Numbered from the stretch's first letter, positions 50,228-58,248 are shown. The stretch: 64,000 nt of DNA from Streptomyces flavochromogenes (GCF_000717595.1 NZ_JNZO01000038.1:9220-73219); one strand, 5' to 3'. Made by a program: numbers and translations. The notes: a model not told the origin generated them from the sequence alone.

Positions 50228-50390
50228 TGCGGAGGGGAGTACTCCCCATGCGCGGCGTACCCGTCAATACGGACGGATCATCCATGATCCGATCCCGGGG
50301 CGTCGGCCCGGCGGCGACGTCCGTCGCCGGGTGGAAGAGACCTCCGGCAGCGACGACGCTGATCAGTAGCCGTACGACGCCGGAGGCGCA
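50228..50390 (+). promoter_or_regulatory. yybP-ykoY-type (Mn2+) riboswitch before terC
   Basis: The three conserved blocks of the yybP-ykoY RNA occur in order: GGGGAGTA (50234-50241), CGTCAATACG (50262-50271) and AAGAGACC (50335-50342). Closing stem P1 is CGGAGG (50230-50235) with CCTCCG (50341-50346). The 3' strand CCTCCGGC (50341-50348) is also the exact complement of GCCGGAGG (50379-50386), the terC ribosome site. The two pairings exclude each other, giving a translational ON switch when Mn2+ stabilises P1, as described for E. coli mntP and alx. Confidence 0.82.
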
Positions 50391-51398
50391 GTGGACGTTT
50401 CAATGACCCTGTGGGTAGTGACCATTCTTGGTCTCGCTGCCCTGATCGGTGCCGACTTCTTCATCGGGCGCAAGCCCCATGACGTGTCGGTCAAGGAAGC
50501 CGGAATCTGGACGATCGTCTGGATCGTGCTGGCCGGACTCTTCGGACTCGGCCTGCTGTTCTTCGGCGACAGCCAGGCGTCCGGCGAGTTCTTCGCCGGC
50601 TACATCACCGAGAAGTCGCTCAGTGTCGACAACCTCTTCGTCTTCGTCCTGATCATGGCGAAGTTCGCGGTCCCCTCCCACCTCCAGCAGCGGGTGCTGC
50701 TCGTGGGTGTGGTGATCGCCCTGGTGCTCCGCACGATCTTCATCGCCGCGGGCGCCGCGATCATCGCGAGCTTCTCGTGGGTCTTCTACATCTTCGGCGC
50801 GTTCCTGATCTACACCGCCTGGAAGCTCATCCAGGAGGCGCGGGCCGACGAGGACGAGGACGACTGGGAGGAGAACCGTCTCCTCAAGATGGCCGAGAAG
50901 CGCTTCGGCGTCGCCGACCGGTACCACGGCACCAAGCTGTTCATCCGGAGCAACGGCAAGCGCATCATGACCCCGCTGATGGTCGTCATGCTCGCCATCG
51001 GCACCACCGACATCCTCTTCGCCCTCGACTCCATCCCGGCGATCTTCGGCCTCACCCAGGACCCGTACATCGTCTTCACGGCCAACGCCTTCGCCCTCAT
51101 GGGTCTGCGGCAGCTGTACTTCCTGATCGGCGGCCTGCTCAAGAAGCTGGTCCACCTCAGCTACGGCCTGTCGGTGATCCTCGGCTTCATCGGCGTCAAG
51201 CTCGTGCTGCACGCTCTGCACGAGTCCGGGGTACACGTCCCGGAGATCAGCATCCCGTTCTCGCTCGCCTTCATCGGCGGTGTCCTGGTCATCACCACGA
51301 TCACCAGCCTCATCGCCTCCAAGCGGCAGTCGGAGCGGGAGGCCGCCGAAAGCGTGGCCGACGCCGACGGCACCGAGAAGGACAGCATCGGCGCCTGA
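50391..51398 (+). CDS. TerC/Alx-family membrane protein, probable Mn2+ exporter
   Basis: 335 residues from GTG at 50391 (VDVSMTLWVVTILGLAALIG), with GGAGG 4 bp upstream. Seven to nine TM helices. The family's acidic membrane motifs are GADFFIGRKPHDVS, EKSLSVDNLFVFVLIMAKF and TTDILFALDSIPAIFGLTQDPY; the Asp/Asn in SVDN and the Asp in ALDS are proposed metal ligands. A charged cytoplasmic loop (ADEDEDDWEENRL) follows helix 4. TerC/Alx proteins export Mn2+ and some supply Mn to secreted proteins. The upstream riboswitch strongly supports a manganese role here. Confidence 0.94.
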   Translation: MDVSMTLWVVTILGLAALIGADFFIGRKPHDVSVKEAGIWTIVWIVLAGLFGLGLLFFGDSQASGEFFAGYITEKSLSVDNLFVFVLIMAKFAVPSHLQQRVLLVGVVIALVLRTIFIAAGAAIIASFSWVFYIFGAFLIYTAWKLIQEARADEDEDDWEENRLLKMAEKRFGVADRYHGTKLFIRSNGKRIMTPLMVVMLAIGTTDILFALDSIPAIFGLTQDPYIVFTANAFALMGLRQLYFLIGGLLKKLVHLSYGLSVILGFIGVKLVLHALHESGVHVPEISIPFSLAFIGGVLVITTITSLIASKRQSEREAAESVADADGTEKDSIGA

Positions 51399-51410
51399 CG
51401 CGGCACACAC

Positions 51411-51455
51411 GGCGACGGCCGGCCCCGGGACACCGTCCCGCGGCCGGCCGTCGCC
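51411..51455. terminator. Bidirectional terminator between terC and MFS gene
   Basis: Perfect 14-bp stem GGCGACGGCCGGCC / GGCCGGCCGTCGCC with an inner GGGAC-ACC-GTCCC stem. It sits between two convergent stops. Confidence 0.9.
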
Positions 51456-51463
51456 GTCTGCCG

Positions 51464-52831
51464 TCAGACCGGCGCCGCCTCCTCCGGCTCCTCCGTCCGC
51501 GCCCGCTCCGGCAGGGTCTCCGGCAGCAGGGCGAAGCAGCCCAGGCTCACCAGAGCCACCACCGTCAGATAGGCCGCGACGCCCCAGGGCGGACCGGAGC
51601 CCCCGTCGGAGAGCGTGGTGGCGACGATGGGGGTGAGCGCGCCGCCCAGGACACCGGCGAGGTTGTAGCCGACGGCGGCACCGGTGCAGCGCACGCGGGG
51701 CTCGTACAGCTCCGGGAGGTACGCGGCCACCACCGCGAACATCGTGATGAAGGCGAGCAGCGCGCCCAGGAAGCCCAGGAACATCAGGAACGGGCGCGCG
51801 GTGTGCAGCAGGGCCACCATCGGGAACATCCACAGCGCGGAGGCCGCGCACCCCGCCAGACACAGCGGCCGCCGGCCCCAGCGGTCGCCGAGGATCGCGA
51901 GGAACGGTGTGGCCGCACCTTTGATCGCGACCGCCGCCATGACGCAGGTCAGCATCACCGTGCTGCTCACCCCGAGCCGCTCGGTGCCGTAGGACAGCGC
52001 CCAGGTGGAGACCGTGTAGAAGGTGGCGTAGCCGACCGCGAGAGCCCCGGCGGTCAGCAGCACGAGCCGCCAGTGGTCACGGGCGACCTCGGCCAGCGGG
52101 GCGCCCGCGGTCCGCCCGGCGGCGGACAGCTTCTCGAACTGCGGGGTCTCCGCGAGCGAGGAGCGCAGCAGCAGTCCGACCCCCGCGAGCACCCCCGCGG
52201 CCCAGAACGGCACCCGCCAGCCCCAGGAGCGGAACTCCGCGTCGCTCAGACCGGCCGAGAGCGCCAGCATCACCCCGTTCGCGAGCAGGAAGCCGATCGA
52301 CGGGCCGATCTGCGGGAAGCTCGACCAGAGCGCGCGCCGGTTCTCGGGGGCGTGCTCGGCGGTGAGGAGGACGGCCCCGCCCCACTCGCCGCCGAGGCCC
52401 AGACCCTGGAGGAAGCGGAGCACGAGCAGCAGGACGGGTGCCGTGATGCCGATCGTCCCGTACGTGGGCACGCAGCCGACCGCGACCGTGGCGCAGCCGG
52501 TCAGGAGCAGCGAGGCGAAGAGGACCGGGCGTCGTCCGTACCGGTCGCCGACGTGGCCGAAGAGGACCGATCCGAGCGGCCGGGACACGAAGCCGACGGC
52601 GAAGGTGCCGAAGGCGGCCAGGGTCCCGGCGAGCGGGGAGAAGGTCGGGAAGAAGAGCGGCCCCAGGACGAGGGCGGCGGCGGTCCCGTAGACGAAGAAG
52701 TCGAAGAACTCGATGGCGGTGCCGACGAGCGAGGCGGCGGCGAGCCGCCCCATCGAGGGCGCGGAGGGCGCTGCGGGCGGGACGGGCGAAACCGGGGACG
52801 AGGGTGGCGACGGAGCGTTACGGAGGCTCAT
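51464..52831 (-). CDS. MFS transporter, metabolite:H+ symporter type
   Basis: 455 residues from ATG at 52831. MHS-family signature: AASLVGTAIEFFDFFVYGTAAALV at the first helix, GHVGDRYGRRPVLFASLLL for the 2-3 loop, LRFLQGLGLGGEWGGAVLL and ENRRALWSSFPQIGPSIGFLLANG. Twelve helices. MHS transporters import organic acids, betaines or shikimate with protons. Substrate not predictable. The MBL gene remnant starts about 100 bp upstream; the terC terminator is shared. Confidence 0.92.
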   Translation of the reverse strand: MSLRNAPSPPSSPVSPVPPAAPSAPSMGRLAAASLVGTAIEFFDFFVYGTAAALVLGPLFFPTFSPLAGTLAAFGTFAVGFVSRPLGSVLFGHVGDRYGRRPVLFASLLLTGCATVAVGCVPTYGTIGITAPVLLLVLRFLQGLGLGGEWGGAVLLTAEHAPENRRALWSSFPQIGPSIGFLLANGVMLALSAGLSDAEFRSWGWRVPFWAAGVLAGVGLLLRSSLAETPQFEKLSAAGRTAGAPLAEVARDHWRLVLLTAGALAVGYATFYTVSTWALSYGTERLGVSSTVMLTCVMAAVAIKGAATPFLAILGDRWGRRPLCLAGCAASALWMFPMVALLHTARPFLMFLGFLGALLAFITMFAVVAAYLPELYEPRVRCTGAAVGYNLAGVLGGALTPIVATTLSDGGSGPPWGVAAYLTVVALVSLGCFALLPETLPERARTEEPEEAAPV

Positions 52832-52932
52832 GTCGCGGCAACTACCCCGCCGCCATCCGGGTTACGGGGGCGTGCGGAAGCGCGTGGCTGCTCAGCCACG
52901 CGCTCTCCGTATCCGGAGGCTTCCCCGAGGGG

Positions 52933-53119
52933 TTACCAGCCGCGCTCGCGCCACACGGCGAGCGAGGGCCGCTCGTCACCCAGCGTGGTGTCCTTGCCGT
53001 GGCCCGGGTAGATCCAGGACTCGTCCGGGAGCACCGCGAAGAGCTTGGTCTCGACGTCGTGGATCAGGCTCGCGAAGGCCTCGGGGTCCTTCCAGGTGTT
53101 GCCCACCCCGCCGGGGAAC
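52933..53119 (-). pseudogene. 3' remnant of an MBL-fold hydrolase gene
   Basis: Codes for about the last 62 residues of an MBL hydrolase: FPGGVGNTWKDPEAFASLIH, LFAVLPDESWIYPGHGKDTT and RPSLAVWRERGW. These align residue by residue with the end of the intact MBL protein at 57551-58204 (FPGGPGRTTHPEEFDSLMSG, LFGALPDETWVYPGHGNDTA, RPHLAEWRARGW), about two-thirds identical. Similarity stops sharply at about 53119, just before the FPGG. The metal-binding HxHxDH half is missing, so it cannot be active. A start codon in the joined sequence (53139) would give a 68-residue peptide, probably without meaning. Confidence 0.88.
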
Positions 53120-53226
53120 ACCACAGCACGCGCCAACACACGAGGTCACGGCGGCGCGTAAACCTACGGGCCGTGCCTCCGCAGCGTCGAAGTGGGCCGA
53201 CCGCATCAGATGCGGCCGTGCCCTTC

Positions 53227-53850
53227 TCAGCGGTGGCGCGGGCGAGGCAGCAAGGCGAACGCGCTCTCCGCGATCGAGGTCAGGCGGGCGGGACTGTGGC
53301 CGTACGCGCCGACGACATCGGTCCCGCGGATGATGGTCAGCAGAAGGTACGCGAGGTCGTCGGGATCCGCGTCGGGGTCGATGTCGCCGTTGCGCTGCGC
53401 CGCTCGCACACACTCGGCCACCGCCGTCGCGAGCACGGAGAAGCAGTCGTTGGCCAGGCGTTTCACCTCGGAGTCGGAGGCGCCGATCTCCAGGGCCATC
53501 TTGGCGGCGAAGCAGGCCGCCGCCGCCCGGTCAGGGGCGGGGGGTACGTCGGCGGCGAGTGGCACCCCGTGGACGGCGCGGAGCAAGTACGCGTGCAGTC
53601 GTTCCAGGGCGCCCTCGTCCGGTCCTGCGAGCGCCTTCGGCGCAAACTGCCCCAGCCGGGCGAAGTAGCCGGCCATCGCCTGCAGCAGCACGCCGTGCTT
53701 GCCGTCGAACGCGGCATAGAGGCTGCCGCGGCCCAGGCCGGTGGCGGCGCTGATGTCGTCGACGCTCGTGCCGTTGTAGCCCGAGGCGCGGAACTGCCGC
53801 TCGGCGGCATGCAGGACGTGGTCGCGGTCGAAGCTTCGTGGTCTCGCCAT
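53227..53850 (-). CDS. TetR/AcrR-family regulator
   Basis: 207 residues from ATG at 53850 (MARPRSFDRDHVLHAAERQF). The HTH is FRASGYNGTSVDDISAATGLGRGSLYAAFDGKHGVL; the C-terminal ligand domain includes LANDCFSVLATAVAECVRAA and TDVVGAYGHSPARLTSIA. The promoter TTGTCA, 18 bp, TACCTT, 6 bp, ATG predicts a leaderless mRNA, which supports this start over 53886. It is divergent from the flavoprotein/MFS genes and overlaps their promoter, so it is most likely their repressor. Part of the probable insertion 53120-57500. Confidence 0.92.
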   Translation of the reverse strand: MARPRSFDRDHVLHAAERQFRASGYNGTSVDDISAATGLGRGSLYAAFDGKHGVLLQAMAGYFARLGQFAPKALAGPDEGALERLHAYLLRAVHGVPLAADVPPAPDRAAAACFAAKMALEIGASDSEVKRLANDCFSVLATAVAECVRAAQRNGDIDPDADPDDLAYLLLTIIRGTDVVGAYGHSPARLTSIAESAFALLPRPRHR

Positions 53851-53856
53851 ACACCG

Positions 53857-53934
53857 AAGGTAAAGCCGACCCGCCGTTATTGACAACCCAGTACAGAACC
53901 ATCTAGGTTTCTGACTGTTCAGTACACAACCATC
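53857..53934. promoter_or_regulatory. Overlapping divergent promoters with 31-bp-spaced repeats
   Basis: Plus strand: TTGACA (53880-53885), 18 bp, TAGGTT (53904-53909). Minus strand (tetR): TTGTCA (53886-53881), 18 bp, TACCTT. The two -35 boxes overlap in the same bases. CAGTACAGAACCATC (53889-53903) and CAGTACACAACCATC (53920-53934) are direct repeats, one base different, 31 bp (three turns) apart. The first fills the plus-strand spacer and the second lies just after the predicted start: good places for TetR to repress. Confidence 0.65.
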
Positions 53935-53984
53935 CTGAGCTCACCGGACAGGGTGTGTGTACGCCTGGCGCGATGGAGAGCAAC

Positions 53985-54120
53985 CCATGCCTTTGCGCTT
54001 CTCCGCGCCGCCCGACGTTGCGACGCCTTCCAGGCCGGCAAGCCCGGTCTGATCCTCGCGATCCTGGCGACGGCGAGTTCCATCGCCGGACTGGATCTGT
54101 ACATCACGAACGTGGGGCTG
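53985..54120 (+). pseudogene. Remnant of an MFS transporter N-terminus
   Basis: In one frame the sequence codes for LLRAARRCDAFQAGKPGLIL, then AILATASSIAGLDLYITNVG. This looks like the start and first helix of an MFS permease (the DLYITNVGLP type). No transporter sequence continues after 54120. It is not a start of the intact MFS gene downstream, which has a different N-terminus. Confidence 0.6.
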
Positions 54121-54122
54121 TC

Positions 54123-54232
54123 CTCGGCGCGGGGCACTTTCTGCACCTCGAACAGCCCAAGACGGCGCCGACCACATCCTCGGCTTTCTGAACGGCTGCC
54201 CCCCTCCAACCACCCAGAACTCGAAGGGTTGA
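54123..54232 (+). pseudogene. Remnant of an alpha/beta-hydrolase C-terminus, frameshifted
   Basis: Codes for GAGHFLHLEQPKT in one frame and, after a shift near 54164, ADHILGFLNGCPPPTTQNSKG and a stop at 54232 in another. GAGHFLHLEQP is the catalytic-His end of alpha/beta hydrolases and ILGFLNG the usual last helix. The piece joins directly to the MFS scrap, showing deletion between two former genes. Confidence 0.65.
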
Positions 54233-54239
54233 CCGAACC

Positions 54240-55286
54240 ATGACTGAGAAGGAAAGGCAGGAGGCCATGGCTGTGGCGACTCCTCCGTACGCGAGCGACG
54301 CACTGGCCGAGGGGACCGTCGACGCGGTGGTGATCGGCGGGGGCGCCGCGGGGTTGAACGGTGCACTGATTCTCGCCCGCTCCCGCCGCTCGGTCGTCGT
54401 GATCGACAGCGGCTCCCCGCGCAACGCGCCCGCGGAGGCCGTGCACGGTTTCATCGTCTTGGACGGCACCCCGCCGTCCGATGTCCTTCGGCGGGGCCGG
54501 GAGCAGGTGCGCCAGTACGGCGGACGCGTCGTGTTCGGCGAGGTGGTCTCGGCCGAGTCCGCCGCCCCGTCGGCGGACGGGGACCTGCGGTTCACCGTCA
54601 CCCTGGCCGACGGCCGCAGCATCACCGCTCGCCGCATCCTGGTGGCCACCGGCCTCACGGATGTGCTGCCACAGGTGCCCGGGCTCGCCGAGCACTGGGG
54701 ACACAGTGTGGTGCACTGCCCGTACTGCCACGGCTGGGAGGTGCGCGATGAGCCCATCGGCATTCTCGCCACCGGACCGGTCTCCATCGGCCACGCGTTT
54801 TTGTTCCGTCAGCTGACCGAGGACTTGACCTACTTCACCCACGGCACCGGCCTGGACGAGGACAGCCGCGCCCGTTTCGCCGCCCGCGGCATCCGCGTCG
54901 TCGACACCCCGGTCACCGAGGTCGTCGACGACGAGGGCGGTGCCCTCGCCGGGGTGCGCCTGGCCGACGGTCAGGTCGTGGCCCGCCGCGTCGTCGCGGT
55001 CGCCGCGCAGCTGCAGGCCCGCACCCAGGGCCTGGAAGGTCTGGGCCTGCCGGTGCAGGATCTGCCGAACCTGGGCCGCGGTTTCGCCTCCGGCATGGCC
55101 GGCACCACCGAGGTGCCGGGTGTGTGGGTGGCCGGCAACGCCACCGATCTGGTCGCCCAGGTCGGGGCCTCCGCAGCGGCCGGCGCACTGGCCGGCGCCG
55201 ACATCAACAGGATGCTGGCCATCGCGGACACTGACGCGGCCCTCCAGGGGATCGCCGGGGGAAGCCCACAAGGGGCCACACGATGA
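54240..55286 (+). CDS. Thioredoxin-reductase-like FAD protein with CPYC, possible dithiol oxidase
   Basis: 348 residues from ATG at 54240; ATG at 54267 (MAVATPPYASD) is an alternative. FAD motif VDAVVIGGGAAGLNGALILARS, redox pair in HCPYCHGWEVRDEPIG, ILVATGLTDVLPQVPG, and C-terminal FAD motif PGVWVAGNATDLVAQVGASAAAG. The second nucleotide motif of thioredoxin reductases (GGGxSA) is missing; GILATGPVSIGHAFLFRQLT stands in its place. That resembles the GliT/HlmI group, which closes disulfides in antibiotics such as gliotoxin and holomycin with O2. The MFS gene 94 bp downstream and the divergent TetR fit a detoxification unit. The substrate is a guess. Confidence 0.82.
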   Translation: MTEKERQEAMAVATPPYASDALAEGTVDAVVIGGGAAGLNGALILARSRRSVVVIDSGSPRNAPAEAVHGFIVLDGTPPSDVLRRGREQVRQYGGRVVFGEVVSAESAAPSADGDLRFTVTLADGRSITARRILVATGLTDVLPQVPGLAEHWGHSVVHCPYCHGWEVRDEPIGILATGPVSIGHAFLFRQLTEDLTYFTHGTGLDEDSRARFAARGIRVVDTPVTEVVDDEGGALAGVRLADGQVVARRVVAVAAQLQARTQGLEGLGLPVQDLPNLGRGFASGMAGTTEVPGVWVAGNATDLVAQVGASAAAGALAGADINRMLAIADTDAALQGIAGGSPQGATR

Positions 55287-55380
55287 TCTTGAAGCCCTGG
55301 GATCTCAGCCCGTCGCCCGCTCGCCTCACGGGCAACTGAGTGATTCCGCTCGTCCGCCCCGTCCCTCTCAGGAGCTACTG

Positions 55381-57012
55381 ATGCCCTTCCTTGCGAACAC
55401 CCCCGTGGAGAAAATGAGCGGGCCTTACGCGCGGCGCTGGTGGGCGCTGCTCGTACTGTGCCTGAGCCTGCTGATCACGGTGATGGCGAACACGTCGCTG
55501 ATCGTCGCCGCCCCCGACATGACCATGGACCTGGGCCTGAGCAGCAGTGATCTGCAGTGGGTCGTCGACAGCTACACCGTTCCGTACGCGGCGCTGATGC
55601 TGGTGCTGGGCTCGATCGGCGACAAGTACAGCCGGCGCGGCGCACTGGTGCTGGGTCTGCTGATCTTCGCCGGCGGTTCGGTGATGGGAAGCATGGTCGA
55701 CGAGACCTCGCTGGTCATCGTGGCCCGCGCGATCATGGGTATCGGTGCCGCGGTCGTGATGCCGGCCACGCTGTCCCTGGTGGTCGCGACCTTCCCCCGG
55801 AGCGAGCGGACCAAGGCCATCACCGCCTGGGCCGCGACCTCCGGGCTGGCGGTAGCCGTCGGCCCGCTGGTCTCCGGCTGGCTGCTTGAGGACCACGCCT
55901 GGGGCTCGACCTTCCTGATCAACGTGCCGATCGCCCTCCTCGCCGTGTTCGGCGCGCTCGCCCTGGTACCGCCTTCCAAGGCGGAGGGCATGGGCCGGAT
56001 CGACTACGTCGGTGGTCTGCTGTCGATCGTCACCGTCGGCTCCCTGATCTACGCCGCCATCGAGGGCCCGCACTCTGGCTGGGGCGTCGGCCCTGTCATC
56101 GGCGCCGTGGTCGCCGGTGTTGGTCTGGTCGCCTTCGTCGCCTGGGAGCTGCGGCACCCGCACCCGATGCTGGACGTCCGAAAGTTCGCGCTGCGGCCCT
56201 TCAGCGGCTCGATGCTCGCGGTGATGTTCTTCTTCTTCGGTATGTTCGCCGTGATCTACTACTCGACGCAGTTCCTGCAGTTCGTCCTCGGCTACGGCGC
56301 CCTGGACACGGGTGTACGGCTGCTGCCTCTGGGCGGTGCGGTGTTCCTGGGGTCCGCGGTGACCGGGGCGCTCGCCCCGAAGCTGGGGGTGAGGGTGATG
56401 GCCGTGACCGGCATGACCGTCGGCACGGCGGGCATGTTCCTGCTCACCCAGATCGACAAGGGGTCGACGTACGGGGACTTCCTGGCGCCGCTGATGATGC
56501 TGGGTCTCGCGCTCGGACTGGCCATCTCCCCGGCGACCGACACGATCATGAGCTCCTTCCCCGAGTCCGAGCTGGGCGTGGGCGGCGGTGTCAACGACAC
56601 CGCGCTGGAGCTGGGCGGGGCGCTGGGCATCGCGGTGCTGGGCTCGCTGCTGGGCACGACCTACCGGGACGAGCTGACCGACCTGGTGGGCAACCGGCTC
56701 CCGGCGGAGGCGATGGAGATCGCCAAGGACTCGGTCGGCGGTGGCCTGGCCGTCGCGGAGCGGGTCGCGCAGGATCCCTCCGCCGGACCCCAGCAGGCCC
56801 AGGCCGCCGTGGACGCCGTCCACCAGGCCTTCGCCCACGGAGTCGCCCAGACCAGCCTCATCGGCGGGATCATCATGGCCGCCGGAACAATGATCGTCCT
56901 CGCCATCCTGCCGGGCCGGCGCGGCTTCGCGAAGCAGAGCGCCGAGCCGGGGGCCGGGACGACGGCGAACGAGGCGGCCACTGTGCGGGAGCACACCGGG
57001 TCCACCCACTAG
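55381..57012 (+). CDS. MFS drug efflux transporter, EmrB/QacA (DHA2) type
   Basis: 543 residues from ATG at 55381 (MPFLANTPVEKMSGPYARRW), with AGGAG 8 bp upstream. Fourteen TM helices. DHA2 motifs: LSSSDLQWVVDSYTVPYAAL, GSIGDKYSRRGALVLGLLIF (motif A), ARAIMGIGAAVVMPATLSL and GLAVAVGPLVSGWLLEDHAW (motif C). The acidic residue in the first helices typical of drug:H+ antiporters (D in VVDSYT) is present. It likely exports the compound handled by the flavoprotein. Last gene of the insertion before the intact MBL gene. Confidence 0.93.
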   Translation: MPFLANTPVEKMSGPYARRWWALLVLCLSLLITVMANTSLIVAAPDMTMDLGLSSSDLQWVVDSYTVPYAALMLVLGSIGDKYSRRGALVLGLLIFAGGSVMGSMVDETSLVIVARAIMGIGAAVVMPATLSLVVATFPRSERTKAITAWAATSGLAVAVGPLVSGWLLEDHAWGSTFLINVPIALLAVFGALALVPPSKAEGMGRIDYVGGLLSIVTVGSLIYAAIEGPHSGWGVGPVIGAVVAGVGLVAFVAWELRHPHPMLDVRKFALRPFSGSMLAVMFFFFGMFAVIYYSTQFLQFVLGYGALDTGVRLLPLGGAVFLGSAVTGALAPKLGVRVMAVTGMTVGTAGMFLLTQIDKGSTYGDFLAPLMMLGLALGLAISPATDTIMSSFPESELGVGGGVNDTALELGGALGIAVLGSLLGTTYRDELTDLVGNRLPAEAMEIAKDSVGGGLAVAERVAQDPSAGPQQAQAAVDAVHQAFAHGVAQTSLIGGIIMAAGTMIVLAILPGRRGFAKQSAEPGAGTTANEAATVREHTGSTH

Positions 57013-57501
57013 ATCGCCGACGGGGCGTCCACCGGATCGCCGGAGCGACGGGCACCGCCTCCGCCGGATCGCCCGCCAGGCACGTCGGCCAGGAGCCCGG
57101 GGGCGCGAGACGCGCAGGGCGCGGGCGTGGTCCACGGCCACGCGGATCCTCTGCCGGAACACCTCGCCGTTTCTGGCCTCCGGGCCGCCCCGGGCGCTCC
57201 TGCGGGGCTGGCCCGGAGGCCAAGGGCCGTGAGGTGACAGTGGCGGTCGCAGCCCGCTTGAGCGCGGCCTCCAGCTGCGTGCGGGTGTTTCGAGCCCGTA
57301 GTACGGCTGGGAGCCGAAGGGATGGATTGCGGAGAAATGGGAGGTTCCGCTGCCTGCCAGGTGAACCCGGCCCGGCAGACCGCGGCCCGTGCAACAGTCC
57401 CCCTGTTCACGGCGGTCACCGCTGCCGGCGTCGGTGACGGTGCTCAGGAGGCCACCCTCCGTGGGCATGACGCTCCCGAGCGCGTAACGGGCCTGAATGC
57501 G
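57013..57501. other. Gene-free stretch at the right end of the probable insertion
   Basis: About 490 bp with several open frames but no steady codon bias and no family I recognise. The words ccggatcgcc recur near 57030 and 57062, and GGCCTCCGGGCC / GGCCCGGAGGCC (57176-57187 and 57211-57222) form a 12-bp inverted repeat. It is probably decayed sequence like that at 53985-54232. Confidence 0.4.
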
Positions 57502-57539
57502 CGACCGCCCCCGCTTCGGTTTCGAAACAGGGGCGGTCG
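57502..57539 (-). terminator. Terminator of the intact MBL gene
   Basis: 10-bp stem CGACCGCCCC / GGGGCGGTCG with an 18-nt loop that itself contains TTCG-rich dyads, 12 bp after the stop on the minus strand. Confidence 0.8.
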
Positions 57540-57550
57540 GCGTTGGACGG

Positions 57551-58204
57551 TTACCAGCCTCGTGCGCGCCACTCCGCGAGGTGGGGCCGCTCCGTGCCGA
57601 GGGCGGTGTCGTTGCCGTGGCCGGGGTAGACCCACGTCTCGTCGGGCAGGGCGCCGAAGAGCTTGGCCTCCAGGCCGCTCATCAGGGAGTCGAACTCCTC
57701 CGGATGTGTCGTCCGTCCAGGACCGCCGGGGAAGAGGCAGTCGCCGGTGAAGACGTGCGGGTGGCCGTGCGGGTCGTCGTAGACGAGGGCGATCGAGCCC
57801 GGGGTGTGCCCGACCAGGCGGCGCGCGGTCAGCTCGACCCGCCCCACCCGGATCGTGTCGCCGTCCTCGACGGGCACGTCGGTCGCCACCGGGATGCCCT
57901 CCGCGTCGTACGCGCCCGCGTACGTCACGGCGCCGGTCGCGGCGACGACGTCGGCGAGCGCCTGCCAGTGGTCCCCGTGGCGGTGGGTGGTGACGACGGA
58001 CTTGATGCCGTCGTCACCGATCAGCGTGAGGAGGGTGTCCGCGTCGTTGGCCGCGTCGATCAGCAGCTGCTCGCCGGTGGCCCGGCAGCGCAGCAGATAC
58101 GCGTTGTTGTCCATCGGGCCGACCGCGACCTTCGAGATCATCAGGTCTGTCAGCTCGTGTACGTCCGCCGCCCCGCCGACCTTCACCACTCCGCTGTACG
58201 TCAT
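57551..58204 (-). CDS. MBL-fold metallo-hydrolase (glyoxalase II-like)
   Basis: 217 residues from ATG at 58204. Metal motif TTHRHGDHWQAL (HxHxDH) near 93, then GHTPGSIALVYDD, FTGDCLFPGGPGRT with the bridging Asp, and WVYPGHGNDTALGTERPHL with the last His. This is the short hydrolase type found across Streptomyces, likely acting on thioesters; possibly S-2-hydroxyacyl mycothiol, given the mycothiol-type gene next door (inference). Full length and intact, unlike the copy at 52933-53119. Confidence 0.92.
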   Translation of the reverse strand: MTYSGVVKVGGAADVHELTDLMISKVAVGPMDNNAYLLRCRATGEQLLIDAANDADTLLTLIGDDGIKSVVTTHRHGDHWQALADVVAATGAVTYAGAYDAEGIPVATDVPVEDGDTIRVGRVELTARRLVGHTPGSIALVYDDPHGHPHVFTGDCLFPGGPGRTTHPEEFDSLMSGLEAKLFGALPDETWVYPGHGNDTALGTERPHLAEWRARGW

Positions 58205-58248
58205 GCGCTCAGACTAGTCCCGCCCGCCGACGGAAGGGGTTGCGAGCG

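Noticed and set aside
53953..54243. 96-residue open frame as a real gene between tetR and the flavoprotein
   Set aside because: Its parts belong to an MFS helix and, in other frames, to a hydrolase end; a hybrid frame made by deletion.
55375..57468. 697-codon minus-strand open frame opposite the efflux MFS
   Set aside because: Shadow of the MFS gene; low complexity and no motif.
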